Notes under the pieces: model-generated
Database searches by the model: none
What the model was told of the DNA's origin: nothing
Seen by the model: only the letters and a program-made list of their open reading frames with translations
Shown here: positions 1-13,232 of the stretch, piece after piece
Layout: the number at the start of each line of letters is the position of its first letter
Position numbering within the stretch: the stretch's first letter is position 1
Origin: Volvox africanus
Lineage: Eukaryota; Chlorophyta; Chlorophyceae; Chlamydomonadales; Volvocaceae
DNA length: 64,000 bases
Reading direction: 5' to 3'
Assembly: GCA_030268105.1 (NCBI GenBank)
Contig: BSDZ01000117.1
Coordinates: 434,001 to 498,000 of the forward strand
Program-made: the position numbers and the translations under genes

Positions 1-1482
1 CCAATGACGGCGCCGGCCAGTGGCCGCCGCCGGCCCACCTCCGCTCGGGCCCCTGGTGGTGCCGCCCCGTTCATGATGCCACAGGCGACGATTACAATTC
101 CAAAGCCTCTCACGCGACCGATGTCCGCCCAGCCTCACGATTTGCGGCCCATCTCAGCATCGCTGAACCGTGGAGGCGGGGGGACTACTAGTGCCGCTGC
201 CGCCAGCGTTACTGGCCTCTTCGATGTAAGTATTGAGGCGCCTGTCTCCGTAACAGTGCAGCCGCCAGATGCCTCCGCAGCCGGCGGCACCGCCGCTGTT
301 GAAGTAGGCGGCGTCACTGTCAGTGTGTACGTAGCTGACACACTGAAGCGCATAGTGGAGGCAAACCGCTGGCTGCAGCAGCTCGGTGTTACCACCAAGC
401 GCTACCGTCTGAAGGACCGCTTTTCCAATATGACTATTCAGCTGGTGGAGGAGCTGCCGCCACTGCCATCGGAGCGAGAAAATGGAGGGCCCAACGACGG
501 CGGCGCTGTCGCCATTATCAAGGAGCTCACATTAAAGCAGTTCCTGTCCGGGTATGCCAAGCTGAAGCAGCAGGCGAAGAAGCATCGCAACACCGCAGCG
601 GCAGCCGCGGCGTCGGCCTTGGCGGCACAGCAGCAGCAGCATTCCAGCTTTATGGCTCCAGGTTTGAGTCCTGGCGGCCCTGGCGGTGGCGGTGGCATGT
701 ACGGTGTGCAGGACTATGGCACAGGGCGTGCCAGCCGGCCAATATCCGCATCGTTTTCCAGTGTTGGCGGCGCTGCCGGGCTGGCGGGCCCTAACAGCGC
801 CCGGGTGCGGCCGGCATCGGCGATGCCGTACAGCGGCGCACGCACGTCGATTGGCAGTGGCGGCGGTAACGATCCATCCTTATATGGTGCGGGCGGCAGC
901 GGTGCGGCATTGCCAGGGGCTCAACGCGGGCGCCAAGTACGGCCGAGCAGCGCCAATCCCGCGTACGGCAGGACACCAACATTCATCCCGTACTATACGG
1001 GATCCTCCCCACCCGGCGTCCCGAGCAGTCCCTTCATGCATAGCGCGTATGCGGCCAATGCCACAGCGGCCGCCGGTGTTGCCCCCGTCGCCAAGTCACC
1101 TGGCGGCGCCGGTGCCGGCAGCCTCCCACAACCACGTGCTGCTTGGGCCGGCGGCGGCGGCGGCGGCAGTGCCTACCCACCATATCAAGGGTATCCCGTC
1201 ACGAGTGCCCGTACGAGTGGCGGTAATGCAGGGAATGGGCTGCCGTACATGCATCGCTCCATCTCTGCAACGGCACGGACTCCACTGGCGGTGGGTCTCG
1301 ACGCGGACCACCCACACGCACACCTCAATGACGATAATGAGTCGGAAAGGGGAATGGTGATTGAGCCGGACGAGCGCGGTGACGTGTCACGTGCTGTACG
1401 GCAGCAGCTAGGAAGCGCGTCGGATTACTGTCAGGCCCGCCGGCAGGAGATTGCGCGACTTCGCACGCTTCCGCTAGCATAA
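1..1482 (+). CDS. 3' part of an RPxSA-motif low-complexity protein (5' partial)
   Basis: The frame is open from the left window edge to TAA at 1480-1482, so the true start lies outside; the ATG at position 4 is only the first Met in view. About 492 residues are visible. A more ordinary, probably folded part spans roughly residues 70-195, with a predicted helix containing LKRIVEANRWLQQLG and a basic stretch YAKLKQQAKKHRN. The rest is Gly/Ala/Ser/Pro-rich. The motif R-P-x-S-A recurs at least five times (RPTSA, RPMSA, RPISA twice, RPASA), and the C-terminus is helical and charged (SDYCQARRQEIARLR). I do not recognise the family. The repeated motif suggests a docking or phosphorylation-rich scaffold, but that is inference. 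GC-rich third positions and the length of the frame argue that it is truly coding. Confidence 0.75.
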   Translation, partial: PMTAPASGRRRPTSARAPGGAAPFMMPQATITIPKPLTRPMSAQPHDLRPISASLNRGGGGTTSAAAASVTGLFDVSIEAPVSVTVQPPDASAAGGTAAVEVGGVTVSVYVADTLKRIVEANRWLQQLGVTTKRYRLKDRFSNMTIQLVEELPPLPSERENGGPNDGGAVAIIKELTLKQFLSGYAKLKQQAKKHRNTAAAAAASALAAQQQQHSSFMAPGLSPGGPGGGGGMYGVQDYGTGRASRPISASFSSVGGAAGLAGPNSARVRPASAMPYSGARTSIGSGGGNDPSLYGAGGSGAALPGAQRGRQVRPSSANPAYGRTPTFIPYYTGSSPPGVPSSPFMHSAYAANATAAAGVAPVAKSPGGAGAGSLPQPRAAWAGGGGGGSAYPPYQGYPVTSARTSGGNAGNGLPYMHRSISATARTPLAVGLDADHPHAHLNDDNESERGMVIEPDERGDVSRAVRQQLGSASDYCQARRQEIARLRTLPLA

Positions 1483-4400
1483 GCATCTGCGTGACAAATG
1501 GATGCCAAAGTCACCGTCGTTGGCAGCCAGGCACACGTGTTTCTATCTGACAGCTGCATGGTTAGGGTGAGTACAAATTAGTGGCAAGCTACGGGCGGTG
1601 GGCGGTTTCCTGTCCTAAGAAAGCGGGATGCGCAGTGCTGTTTTTTTTCCGCGAACTAGCGTTCATATGGTAAGGTAAAAGGGCACATGCTTGGAGTTCG
1701 GTCGCTTAAGGTTTTCGTCCGTTTGGAATTGTCGAATGGAAGATCCAGGCCGGGCTGACGCCAGAGCTAAGCTAGCTGCATGTGTTTAGTAAGGGTGGGT
1801 GAAGCCGCCAGTGAAGTGAAGCGCTGGACAGAGAGAAAGAAAGAGAGTGGACGGAAGAGGAAACCGATGCCAACCGCAATTCGTGCCGCCTTCTGCTGCT
1901 GCTGCTGCGGCGGCGGCGGCAAGGATGTCGGTGGCAACGGTGGCATCTGCTACCAAATACCACTAACTGAAGCTCTTCAGCACTCGGACGTTAGTTTAGG
2001 GCAAACATATACTTTTGCGCGCTGATTTTTGTCGAAGCGAAGGAGTATGCTGGAGCCCGTGCGGCTGGAAATGCTTGGTATGCATGATGCGTGCACTTTC
2101 AGTTTATGTATCTTGCACTGAAAGAAAGGACACAGGCGAGGTGTGCAGCGGGATGGGTGTGGACTGCGGGCAGTATGGGAATCATGGGGGAGTGCGAGTT
2201 GGTGTTGGCATGCTTGTCGGATTGGCCCCAGCCCAACGTGCGCAGATCCCGCCAATGGGACAGCCAACGCTTGGTCATCCCCAGGTCCGGACCTGGACCA
2301 GCGGCCGTATCGACTCAGGGGGTTGCGGGTACCTGGTCAGCGGAAAATGGACTTCTCAAGGTTTACCTTCGGCTTTGGGTTTCTTTGGGCCGACAATAAT
2401 CCGGTCGAGTCAATCCTGTATCCAGGCCCCTGCTGTGCTTGCCATGCTGCATCTGCGATTCAGTGAATAGTCACCGCCGAGACACTGTCACATTGCCGAT
2501 AATCACTTGTGCGGTATGGAAAACGCCCATCCACTTCGGTTGTCTGGACAGGGACATCGTTTATATCCGGGCGTCCGGGCCCGATTGGCTGTGCGTGCGT
2601 GTGTTCGTCCACCTATATTGAACGTGTGAACTGTACGTGCTGAGGATACCATGTTTAGGTGAGGGACGAATGTGGCGGCAGCGGTGGCGGCATTGGTGCA
2701 GGGGCTGTTTGGTGCGTGCATCAGGATGACGGAGTTCCACTCTCATGGCCCGCTGCGGAACTGCGTGTATGCGTTGTGCATCCGCAGGCTGTGTTTGTGT
2801 GGCGTTAATTTACTTTGTGCAGCGTTAATCGGTAAATTCGAGGCTACTGTAAGCCATAGACGAACGGGCGGCCCGACAAGTTTCCCTAAGCTCGTGTGAA
2901 CGTTTTGTTAAAATGCATGTTGAGTTCTAGGAACCAGCTGGGAAATGCATCGCTGTTTTTTGTTTCTTGGTAGTAAGCTGACTTTGTGGGGTCTCAATTA
3001 GGTAAGGTGCGTTGCCGGTGCTGTTCACAACGCCGAAATTACTTTGCTGCATTTGTGATTCAGTTAACAGGGTGGTAAGGCTGTGGCGCTGCAGCAGTGC
3101 AGGCTCGCCTGTTCTTCTATGACGGAGTGCACGTAATTTAAAGTTTGACAGTCGACGTGAGCGGATGAAGACTAGTTGTTGGGAGGGGCAGGGTGCATCA
3201 AATCGGCCAACAAACCGGCCCCAGCTGCCGGCCTTCTTGCATATCTCGACATAGGGTGCAAACTTGGGCGGCTGTACGACAACACGCAAATATTAAACCA
3301 ACCCCAAAAAGGCTTTAGTGGTGGCTTTCCCAAAAGGCGTAGTTTGCGTTCAACGCTGTTGGCGAAACTAACATCAATGCCTCACGGTGTCGTCACATGC
3401 AGACAAGGCGCACAGAAGCGATAATGACATCTGCTGTTTGCGTGCTGTGGCAAATGTCTTCCAGGTGCAATATTGCCAAGGGCCAGATAAAATAGGACAG
3501 CTCGAACCAAATCTTTCAGGGAAAGCAAAAGGTAGCCCATGTTCTCTTTATTGCGAGCTTGCGAGCGAGCATGTTGCTACTTGTAAATGCACCCAATCAT
3601 ACTGAAGCTTTGTCTGGGCCCACCAGCGAACTCGCGCGCACAATGTTTGGACGGGAAGGGCAGGGAAGGTATCTGAGTTATGCGGTCTGAAATGCAGGCC
3701 TGCTTATTTCCAGTCGTCCACCGGCTCTTTTTCCTCACCCGCCTCCTAATGTCTCCAAGCATTAATACCGCTCATCCCTTCCTCTGCAGCACCCGTCACT
3801 GTCGTGCTTACCTGCAATGCTCGTCAACTAGGTAACTACAGCGGGAATTGAGGATGCAGCCCTGAATGCAGCACACGTGTCCTCTAAGCAGTGGCGTGCC
3901 GTCGGTCGATTCTTCCAGCCCTAGGAAAGCCATGTCAACTTCATCCCCCAAAGCAATGCCGCATCCCAACAGCTACGGTAAGGTTGATTCCCCGCGCCGA
4001 ATGTAACGCCACCTACCGCCACAGGGCATACACTGTTTAAAGTTCCCAAGGCAGTTCGTGCTAGAATACCTGCAGAATGCCATGTATCATGTGCAAAGTC
4101 CCGACGCCATTTGAGGCAGTGAAAGGCTATAGTTCAATTAGGGGCTGCGGGTGGCAGATCCCAACACGAAACTGACATTTCATTTCCTTTATCCATTCAG
4201 GCATAGGACCAACCAGCGCCAGTACAATCCCAGCAGTGCTCGCATGGTGCACAGCGCCAATCAAAAGTGCCACGCTGCACAAGGTTGGAAAATCATAACC
4301 GTAATCAGCCAGCCTCCCGCCTAACGCCCTCACACTAGACATGCGTCAACCTTTGAAGCGTAGACATCGCGACCTCTTGCAGCAGCTTCTTTTCTGTTAG

Positions 4401-4897
4401 GCCGCCGAAGGTACGAAAAAATGCATGTACCCCTGGTAAATAACGAAGGCCCCAATTTATCCAACGTTATCGGAGGAATGCTATGGGCTAACGTGTACTA
4501 ATGTGTGACCAGGAAATCTCATACCGTGCTGAGCGCTACTGTGGATAAAGCCATCGCACAACAAGCTCCATAGCGTTCCTCCGTGTTCTGGTCCATGTCC
4601 CTAACATCCAGCACGACCAAATCCACTTCCTGTCCTTCCACGCACATCAACTTGGATATGGTGTAGTGTTGCTGTCGCTGCCTTGTGCCGGCGCGGTACG
4701 CAGTAACGTTGAACCAACAGCAGCCGGAAGCATGACTGCAAGCCCACCCGGGTGACCTGGACGCCGCTCGCCCTCCTCTCTAATCTCTCCCTTCTTCTCC
4801 CACGCACATTCCTGCCTTCTCATCACGGAATTAGCGGCAACATCCTCACCTCGTCGCCTCCGCACGGTGCCCCGTAGCTAGCAGCTGCGGTGGCGCT
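1483..4897. other. Intergenic spacer, no supported gene
   Basis: This 3.4-kb stretch between a plus-strand and a minus-strand gene holds the 3' ends of both. Only short frames occur, on both strands, without recognisable motifs or consistent splice pairs. Base composition is lower in GC than the flanking exons. I see no repeat or RNA gene in it. Confidence 0.6.
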
Positions 4898-5177
4898 TTA
4901 GAGCTCTCCGCCTCCATGGACATGGCGCCCGTCAGCGGTGCAGCTGGCGCCTCCAGAACAGACCTCCATAAGGTGCACGGACACCAATACATACACTACC
5001 ACGATAAGGTTGAATAGCACGACCATCACCCCCGCCCCAAGCAGCAGAATTTCGCAAGCGCCGTACTGCGGCCGCGGTGCAATCGCAACAGCTGTCCCCT
5101 CAATCGAACCTGTTCCCAACTTCAACCCGGCCGCATCCCGTGGCTGCCGCTGTAGCAGCAGTTGTCGCCGCGTTTGT

Positions 5178-5209
<32 letters not shown>

Positions 5210-8200
5210 TTTTTGTTCCTGTTTTTGTTGCTGCTGCTCCAGCCGGGCGATATCTGAGGGAGTCATTAACTGCACTAATGGCTGCCCTGACTCGTCGCGG
5301 AAGGACATGAGCGCCTCCAGGGAGGGGATACTGCCAGGCGCGGGGCCGGCACCGCCACCAGACAGCGGTGCACCGCTACCGCCGGTCGGCGTGCCGCCGG
5401 AGGCTGGGCGGCCCCAGGCCATCGGCTGCAGCTTCGATGCGTTGCCAAGAGCACCTGATGTACGACCGGCGACACCGACTCCAACCGACGCAGGGCGGCC
5501 TGTGTTTGGGGTCAGGACGGCAAGGCCATGCGCTGCCAAAGCCACGGACGCCATCGAGGCACCATCACTACCTGCGCCTATTGAGGAGTGGGTGACAACA
5601 CCGCCACTGATGGCATCCTCCTGCAGCGTCGCCGTGGCTCCGGAGCGAAGCACACTTTCCATGAGGCCCGCGACGACTGCGTCTGTGGATGACATGCCAG
5701 TTCCGGCAAAGCCACCGCTGCTAAACATGTCGGGAGAGTTTGCCGCCGCCCCTTTGGCGGCATCTGGCGGATGGCGAACGCTGGCAGAACCATCTAAGAA
5801 TAGCCCAGATGCACCACCACCACTGCCAACCCCAGCGAGGCTCAGCGGCGGGAGTAACATCGCCGGAGGATGCTGCAGCTCAGGTCCCGCGGCACCGTTG
5901 CTGCTCCCATGCATGCTGCTACCGTTTGTAGAGGGCGGGCTACTGTGATGACTGCCATGTGAACGGCCCGTGCGCAATCCGCCGCTTGTTACCGATGCAA
6001 CCAGCGCAGTGTTGGGTGATGCACCGGCTGCCGCGCTAACAGCGGCCGATGCCCCTTCGGACGCGGAAAGCCCTGGCAGCTGTTCGTCGAGCCCTTCACC
6101 AGAGGTAATGTTATTGCCGGGGTACCTCGAGGATTGTTGTACTTGCTGTAGCTGCGCAGGCGGCTGTTGTTGCTTCGAAGGCGAGCCGGGATGTCCAGGA
6201 CCCGCACCGTGTGATACGCGCTGCTGCTGCGCTGCCTGGGTAGACGTTGTTCCCCCCGAGCTGCTCAGAGGCGAGGGCGGTGCGGGGCCGCCCCACTGGA
6301 GCACGGCGTGGGGCCCAGCGCCAGCGACACTGCTGCCCGCAGCTGCGGCTGCTGCCCGCCCCTCCATGGACCTATGGGCCGCCTGTATCCGCAGCGATTC
6401 TGCGCTGACATTGCGGCGGACGTTGCGGCTCTGAATTGGCGGTGGCCCCAGCGCTATTCCCGCGCCTACAGAGCCGGCAGTGGCCGGGGCGCCAGCGCCG
6501 CCCTGAGCCATTGCCGCGGGTACACCGGCACCACGCCCGTAGACTGCCGCCGCCGCCGCCGCCGCCGCAGCAGCAGCAGCAGTGCCCGTTGCCGCCACCA
6601 TTACCGCATCGGTTGACTCGAGTGGGCTTGAAGAAAAGGGAAGAGCTCCTGGGCCGGTAGTAGCCCCGCCGGCAAGGGGCGCCGCCTGCGTGACCATATC
6701 GTATTGCAGGGGCATATTGCTGAAGAACTCGTCGTACAGGTACTCCGTGGAATGACGACGTGAGCCAATAGGTACATCGCCGCTGGCTAGAGGGCCGCGA
6801 ATCCCCACCGCCGGCGCCGCCATCGTGACAACTTCTGCTCCCGCCGTGGACGCTGGAGCACTTCCGAGCGGTAGCGTATGGCTAACTTGCGCCTGTTGTG
6901 GTGGTGGGTAAGGGTGCGCCAGACTGGCACCGTGGCGGTGCGGGGATAGCGGGGCTCCTCCTCCGCCTCCTGCTCCTCCGGGGAACTGATGCTGCGTGCC
7001 CGTGGTATTGCTATTCAGCAATTGTTGCATTACAGCGTTGGGGCTCTCCGGCAGCAGGTTGTTGTTATTGCCGGGGCTCGCAGTGGCCAGATGGTGATTC
7101 TGCTGCTGGTACAGAGGGGAGGTGTGCGGCAGCGTCGACGAGCGTGCAACCACACTGCGACGGGAATTTACACTTGTGAGCCCAACCGCCGGCGCCGCAC
7201 CATTACTGCTTCCAAACTCGCGCAAAAACCCTGCACCGCCGGCGCGCCCCAGGGCGGACGCTGTCAGTGCTGTCACACCAGCACCGGCATGCGCAGGGCC
7301 CCAGCCTCCGGGGCCGGCCGCCGCGGCTGAAGTGCCGCCATCAGCGGAGGTGGCATCACTGCCGGGAGTGGAGCGACTCCCGGAGGCGGCTGACGTTGAC
7401 GGTCGGGCCGCTGCAGCGGCGGCAGCCTGCCGGGCGCCGGCAGCACCTGGCATCGGCGCCACTATAGACTTCTGCAGCTCCTCTTGAACACGACTCAACG
7501 CCGCCGCCAGCGTAAAGCGCCCCCCACCCGGCCCGCCAGCTCCACTGGATGGGGCAGTGATGGGTGGAAGCGGACTCCGTGCCGATGGGCTGTCGCCTTG
7601 ACTGGACATGGCCGGTCCCGATGCATCTGCAGCTATAGATCGGGAGGCAGTGGCGACAGTGGCAGCGGTGCTGACGCTGCCACCAACGCCATTTGCGTTG
7701 GGCGGCCCAGCCAGGCCCCCCCCTCCTAGGATGCTGAGTCTGTCACCCTGGCTACTGCCCCGGGCGAAGATCATGTTCGCTGCGGCAGGAAGGTGAGAAC
7801 ACAGGCACAGGCGGGTTGGCCAATGGCATTTCCTTGTTATCTGACACGGCAATTTCCTTCTTTTCAGGTCGCAATTCATATTTCCCAGTAAGGCACCAAA
7901 GAAACCTCTATACGCCACCCCGCTGCAGGGCGAGCTGCTCCGTGCTCATACGCCTCGGTGGGGCTGTTAATGCTCGACTTGTCCATCAACCCCGTGGTCT
8001 TTGTCCGAATTTCTATCCTGAACAATCCCTTTTCGGTTTTTTTTACCTTTTTACATTCATTCAATGACACTGAGCATTCTCTAAAGTCGGTCGCCTCCTA
8101 TCAGGTGCTACAACAAATACTCTTCTGCCTCTGAGTGTTTGCCAACCGTCCTTCCTCTGCCTACCTTGCCCTCCGATGTTTCTACCGTGCTCTTGCGGCG

Positions 8201-11200
8201 TCGCGGGCGGCTGCATCATATCCGTATCTTCGCGACCCATCAGCATGTGGCCGCGGGACGACCGGCCCAGCATGCCCGTGTCGTCCCGCGTGAACAGCAT
8301 TCCGCCAGGGTCATCGCTGCCCAGGCCGGGACGGTTGGACAGGAAGCTGCTGTTGCTGGCAGGACCGCCTGCACCGCCCAGCTGGCCAGACGCCAGACGG
8401 TAGCTGGAGCCGCCCGCCTGGTTCCCCACCGAGGCCGTGAAGCCGTCCTCATTGATGGACTGCATGCTGCGGATGCCCGGGGCAGTGAATGTCCCGGCGC
8501 CGGCAGCGATGCTGCGTATACTGCTGCCGCCGCCGGCACCCAACCCGCTACGCACACTACTTCCGCCCCCGCCCCCGCCCCCGCCCCCGGTGACGGGCCC
8601 TGGCGATCCAGCGCTGGCGCGCATCGGCGTGCCACCTGCACCAACCACCGTCGCACCAGTGGTCATTAAGATGCCACCACCACAGTCGTACATGCTGGCA
8701 GCGCGCGACGGTGGACTTCCAAGAAAGGCGCTGAGAGCATCCAAAGCTCCCATGCCGGATAGTTGCGGCATGGCCCCAGTCCCCGGCCCATGCTGAAGCT
8801 GCAGTCCTGGGTGCCCTGGGGGTTGATGTTGCTGGTGGTTCGGCTGCTGGTGCTGCGGCGCATGCTGCTGTATGTACTGCGAGTGCTGATATAGGTGCTG
8901 GTGCGGTTGATGGTGCTGTAATGGATACTGCTGAGGTTGCAGGGGATATGGATACGAATAATGGGGGTGTAGAGCCCCCTGTCCAAGGTTGGCGCTGCTG
9001 CCGGCGCGAAGCCCGCCAACAAAGCCCACGGCCACCTCAGAGCCGCTCGATGCCAGCTGGTACGGCAACGACCCTCCGCCCGAGGTCCCTGTCATCATTT
9101 GGGGCACCGAAGGCTGCGGCGGCGGTGGCGGCGGCGGCACTGCCTGCGATGGCGACGTCGATACGAAGGGTGACGTTGACACAAAGGCCAATGTCGAGGA
9201 TGGGTTCAGAAGGTCCTCATCTGTGAGTGCGTTAATGCGATTTTGAAGCGCCATCATTTGGGCAGCCAGGAGGTCCTCAGGCGTGCGCCGCGCGGCGAGG
9301 AAAGATCCGTCGCCATCAGCCTCACTGCCGGTGCGGTTCGTGGCGGCGCCGACCCTGGCCCCGCTGCTGCTGCCGACGGTGGCTGTAGCTGAGGACCCGC
9401 CGCGCCTAGGCTGGGGCCCCACAGCAGCTGCGGCCCCAGCCCCTGCAATAGGCATCCGAAGGGTATTGACACACGAAAAATCCAAAGCGAGGTGCCCAAA
9501 CCAAACGAAAGCACAAGATGCAGCATTAGCAGCTGGATACCGGGAATAGTCCAGGCCCCAATACCCGTCAGTCCACACCTGTGTAAGGGTGTGTCAGATC
9601 CTTCCTATATACCCTATATAAGAAGGCAACTGCACACGAAGATCACCAGGGATCACATGTACCGACGATTGCAAGTTGGCTCTGTTCCAAGCCAACAGCA
9701 TTCCAAGCATGCAGCTAGACGAAAACGGTTCATCACAACCGCTTAACAGAACCGCTCAAAAATGAACCACAAGCGAACGAATCAACCTGAGGCTGAATTC
9801 CGAATGATTTCTTTCGCCACCGTTGGGTTCCTGTATTAGGATTCGCTGTTTCCAAAAACACGTTGCTGCAATCCTGCACTCCCAGCCGCTTCAGAGAAAA
9901 CCCGATGATTGCCCCGCGCGGCTCACCTGCCCTCTGGGGAGCCAAGTGTTGCAAGTTGGGGTTAAAGGATAGGTCCACAGGCATGTTCGAGGAGGAGGTG
10001 GGCGACCGCATGATGCCGCGTGGCAGCCGCTCCGGACCGTTAGCTCCATCCGCTTCTACCTGCTGTTGCGCCTGCGGGTCCTGCGGCTCCATAAGCCTTG
10101 TCTGTGCCTGCAGCTGCAGCCGCAGCTGCGGCGGCGGCGGCGGCGGCTGCTGGGTCGCGTCACCGGGTTCAGGGGCTTCCCTGAGGTCGCGGCTGGTGCG
10201 GGGAACCATTCCAGTGGGGCCTGCGGGGCGGGCACAGGGAGGAGCAGAGAATAGGAATGGAAAAGGAGTGAGAATAAGAATGAGCATTGCGTAGGAGGGA
10301 GAAGGGATCACTGTTCGCAGGGGTGGACCGATCCCGTCCATGAAGGGCGGTGTCTGTGTGGGGATCAGACTGTGAACGCAATGTGTGCGGACCTCGACTT
10401 GGACACGAGCGCCAGGATGTGATGAAGGACGAAAAGACCTACGTTTCCATGCTTGCCGGCTGCACCGCTCGGGTGCGTTCACGCGTTTTAGGCCCTAAGG
10501 TCGGAACAGAATCGCAATTTCCAAGCACTGGAGGGCCGCTGTCTCAACCACAGACCCTGGCAGTCCCGACGATGCGCTTCTCTCCTAACCTAGCACCATT
10601 ATCCGGTAAACCCCGGGCATTCACCTTTCCGCAGCTTGGCGTGCTGACGACCGCTATTGACGGGCTCACTCACTACCCCGGCCCCGCCGCCGCTGCTGGA
10701 GGTGTTCGCCACGGCTACCGCCGCTGCCGCGAGCATTGACTGGGCCCGGCCGCCTCCCGCTGCGTTGGCACCTCCAGAGTCAAAGCCCGTGGCAGTGGAC
10801 ATGGCGACGGCCACGGCAGACAGTGCGTTTCCGTCGTTTTCAGCACCCATGACATCCCAGTCCGATTCGAAAGAGTCGCGCGGCCTGAGGCACGACGGGA
10901 CGAAAAGAAGCCGTTGCTTACACGTGTGCATCTTAGCACCCGCCCGCTAAATGTTGACTAGCTTCTTCCAATGACATATAACTTGGACTCCTTAATCCCA
11001 CGAGTAAGGTACCCGCAGCTGACCAAAGGCGACAACTATGCCCCCGAAACGTGCCACAACAAATGTGCACAAAGACGGCCAGCGACTACCTCGGCGGTGG
11101 CAATCTCCTGCCAATACCTCTTTGCTATTAAACAGCATCCTCCGTTTGTGTCTCGCCCCACTCCTCTTCCCCAGACCACTCACTTGCTCTCATTTGTGCT

Positions 11201-13232
11201 GTAAATAATGCTGCTTTGTCCGCCGGATGCCGGTACCCCGGTCCCGCTGCCGTTACGGTTAGCCCTGCGGCGAAGCAAGGCCGGTCACATCGCGGCTGGT
11301 CATATCTGGAAAGCCACAAACGCATCAAATAGAGTGCGACAGAGGATATTCATAACACGCCTACCATGCCTTACTCAGCAGCAACATGAAGTGGTGTTAC
11401 AGGAGGTGTCAGGGAGGTTTACGGAGGAAGAGCCCGGAGATTACTCCTTCCCTGGCCTCTGCTGTCCGAACTTGGACACCCTCCCTCCGCCCAATCCACA
11501 TCAGCTCAGGCAGGTCCAGACCGCTCCAAAGCCCCTTGGTCCCAACATGGGCACAAACCACAGGCCACAACGGAAGTCGGACCGCTGGTCCTCGGGCGGT
11601 CCAATCGCCATCGCACGTCAAGGCCTCCCTAACGAATACCCCGGCCTAAGGCCAACCCAATTGGCATTCTAGGTTTCACATGTACAAATCAACCATCATG
11701 GACCCCGCCTTGCTGCCGTACTTGTTCTGCAGGGTGCGTTCCAAGGAGGCTCGCAAGTGTCGGCCACTAGACTTGCGAAAGCGGTTGAAGCGCTCCGAAT
11801 CTGCCTGTCCACTAGAGCCCACGGAGCCATCAGCGCCCGTGCCCTGGTTTGCTCCATGTTGCTGGGCCTGAGGCAGGGTGGCGTGCGTCGCTGACGGTGC
11901 TGCTGGCTGTGTCCGCCATGGCATCGCCGGCGGGTTAGCCACAGCTGATCCCCCAATATCTGCAGTTGTCATCATGTCCGGCAACCGGCTGACGCTGCCA
12001 GCAGTATCCAGCATCATCCCTGGCTCCACCTGCTCCACCTCGCGCAACCGCGACGGAGCTAGGCAGGCGGCCCACCACCTGCGGCAGGCCCAGTGGGCCG
12101 TAGCGGAGCAGGGTTACGTAACGGACATGGACGGCGCCGACTCGTTAGTGCGCCCGACAATTATCTTCAATCGTCCCGAAACGATGACAGAAATCCCAAA
12201 CAAAGCCAATATAGGGGATGTCTAAACCCTAAGAGAGACACCGGGCTGGGAATGCTCTATCAGGCTCATCCTGAAACCTCCTGACTAGGCCAGCTGCACC
12301 CGAAAAGATTTGAAAATAATGGCCTTTCTGGAGGCGTCAACAGCTGTGAGCAGCGGTGAATATGGAGCTGAGGAAATGACCCATTCGCCAGCGATGACGC
12401 ATTCTTGTAAGCCTTTCTAACCACCATCGCCACCACCGTTTGGTACGCGATCATCTTAGAGCTTCCATGCGCTTCGGCAGCTATCATGCACACATGTTGC
12501 AGCAACAATCCCTCTCAATCCGTACAGCCCCGAATCTGCATTAAGTACGACCCGCACTTCGTGATATGCCAAGTGCTCCTGACTCCCCAACGTGAGTTCC
12601 GTCCCTCGTTCCACACAACTCCGCTCACGCTTGTGCCGTGGCCGTGCAAGCGCCACCCACCTGCCCGTCTTATCAGGCACGGTGGAGGATTTTTGCCGCA
12701 CTGGCAACTTGCCACTTCCAGCACCCACGTCCCCAATCTCTGGCGATCGCTCCTGCTCGGTTTGACTGGCGCCGATGTTGCTTGTAGCCCCTCCAGAATT
12801 CGCATTGCCCCCCCAGCTGGGGCGCCTGCCCACAGCTCCGGTGCCGCTTGCTGGCGTGGCCCCGACCCCTTGCCTCGGACTGACCACAGGCGGAGCACCA
12901 CTGACGCTGGCGCTAGATTTTACGGATAACGGCAACAGTCCTCTGATACGAGCGAAACGGCCGCCACTTGAATTGCGATCCGAGATCCGGCCCAGGCCCC
13001 GCTGTCTGCCAGAGGGCCCGCCCTGGGGGAATTCCCGACTGGTCTGCCTGGCGTCGCAAGAGTTGAGCACGGGGGAGACCTCTGAGGCATTCGTTCCAAT
13101 GCTCTCCGTAGTTACGAGCAACTTGTCACCCATCTGGCTATTGGAATCTGCCACCACCTGCTGCAGCGGTGCTGACGCCGCGGGTTGGGGAGGGTCATTG
13201 GATATGAATTTCTGTATGAACCTGTTGGGCAT
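4898..13232 (-). CDS. Very large Ala/Gly/Ser/Gln-rich protein with one C-terminal membrane segment
   Basis: Six exons join in matching phase: 12661-13232, 11722-12078, 10670-10884, 9927-10220, 8165-9442 and 4898-7779, giving about 1865 aa. The ATG at 13232 keeps frame but an upstream exon is possible. Nearly the whole protein is low complexity, with polyalanine, polyglycine, a His/Gln/Tyr-rich stretch in exon 5 and a glutamine tract close to the C-terminus. A hydrophobic segment of about 23 residues (near 1816-1838, containing GVMVVLFNLIVVVYVLV) is followed by a 27-residue tail, so the protein looks tail-anchored with a huge disordered cytosolic part. Short islands such as RRHSTEYLYDEFFSNMPLQY and RNVRRNVSAESLRIQA are more conserved in look. 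No family recognised. Exon joins are strong; function is unknown. Confidence 0.7.
5172..5242 (-). repeat. Glutamine-coding CAG/CAA repeat tract
   Basis: On the plus strand this is a run of mixed ttg/ctg triplets; on the coding (minus) strand it encodes an interrupted polyglutamine tract just before the C-terminal membrane segment of the large low-complexity protein. CAA and AAA/GAA interruptions are present, so it is not a pure microsatellite. Confidence 0.8.

Noticed and set aside
686..1360. A second plus-strand frame overlapping the left-edge gene
   Set aside because: It is a shadow in another frame of a GC-rich repetitive coding region.
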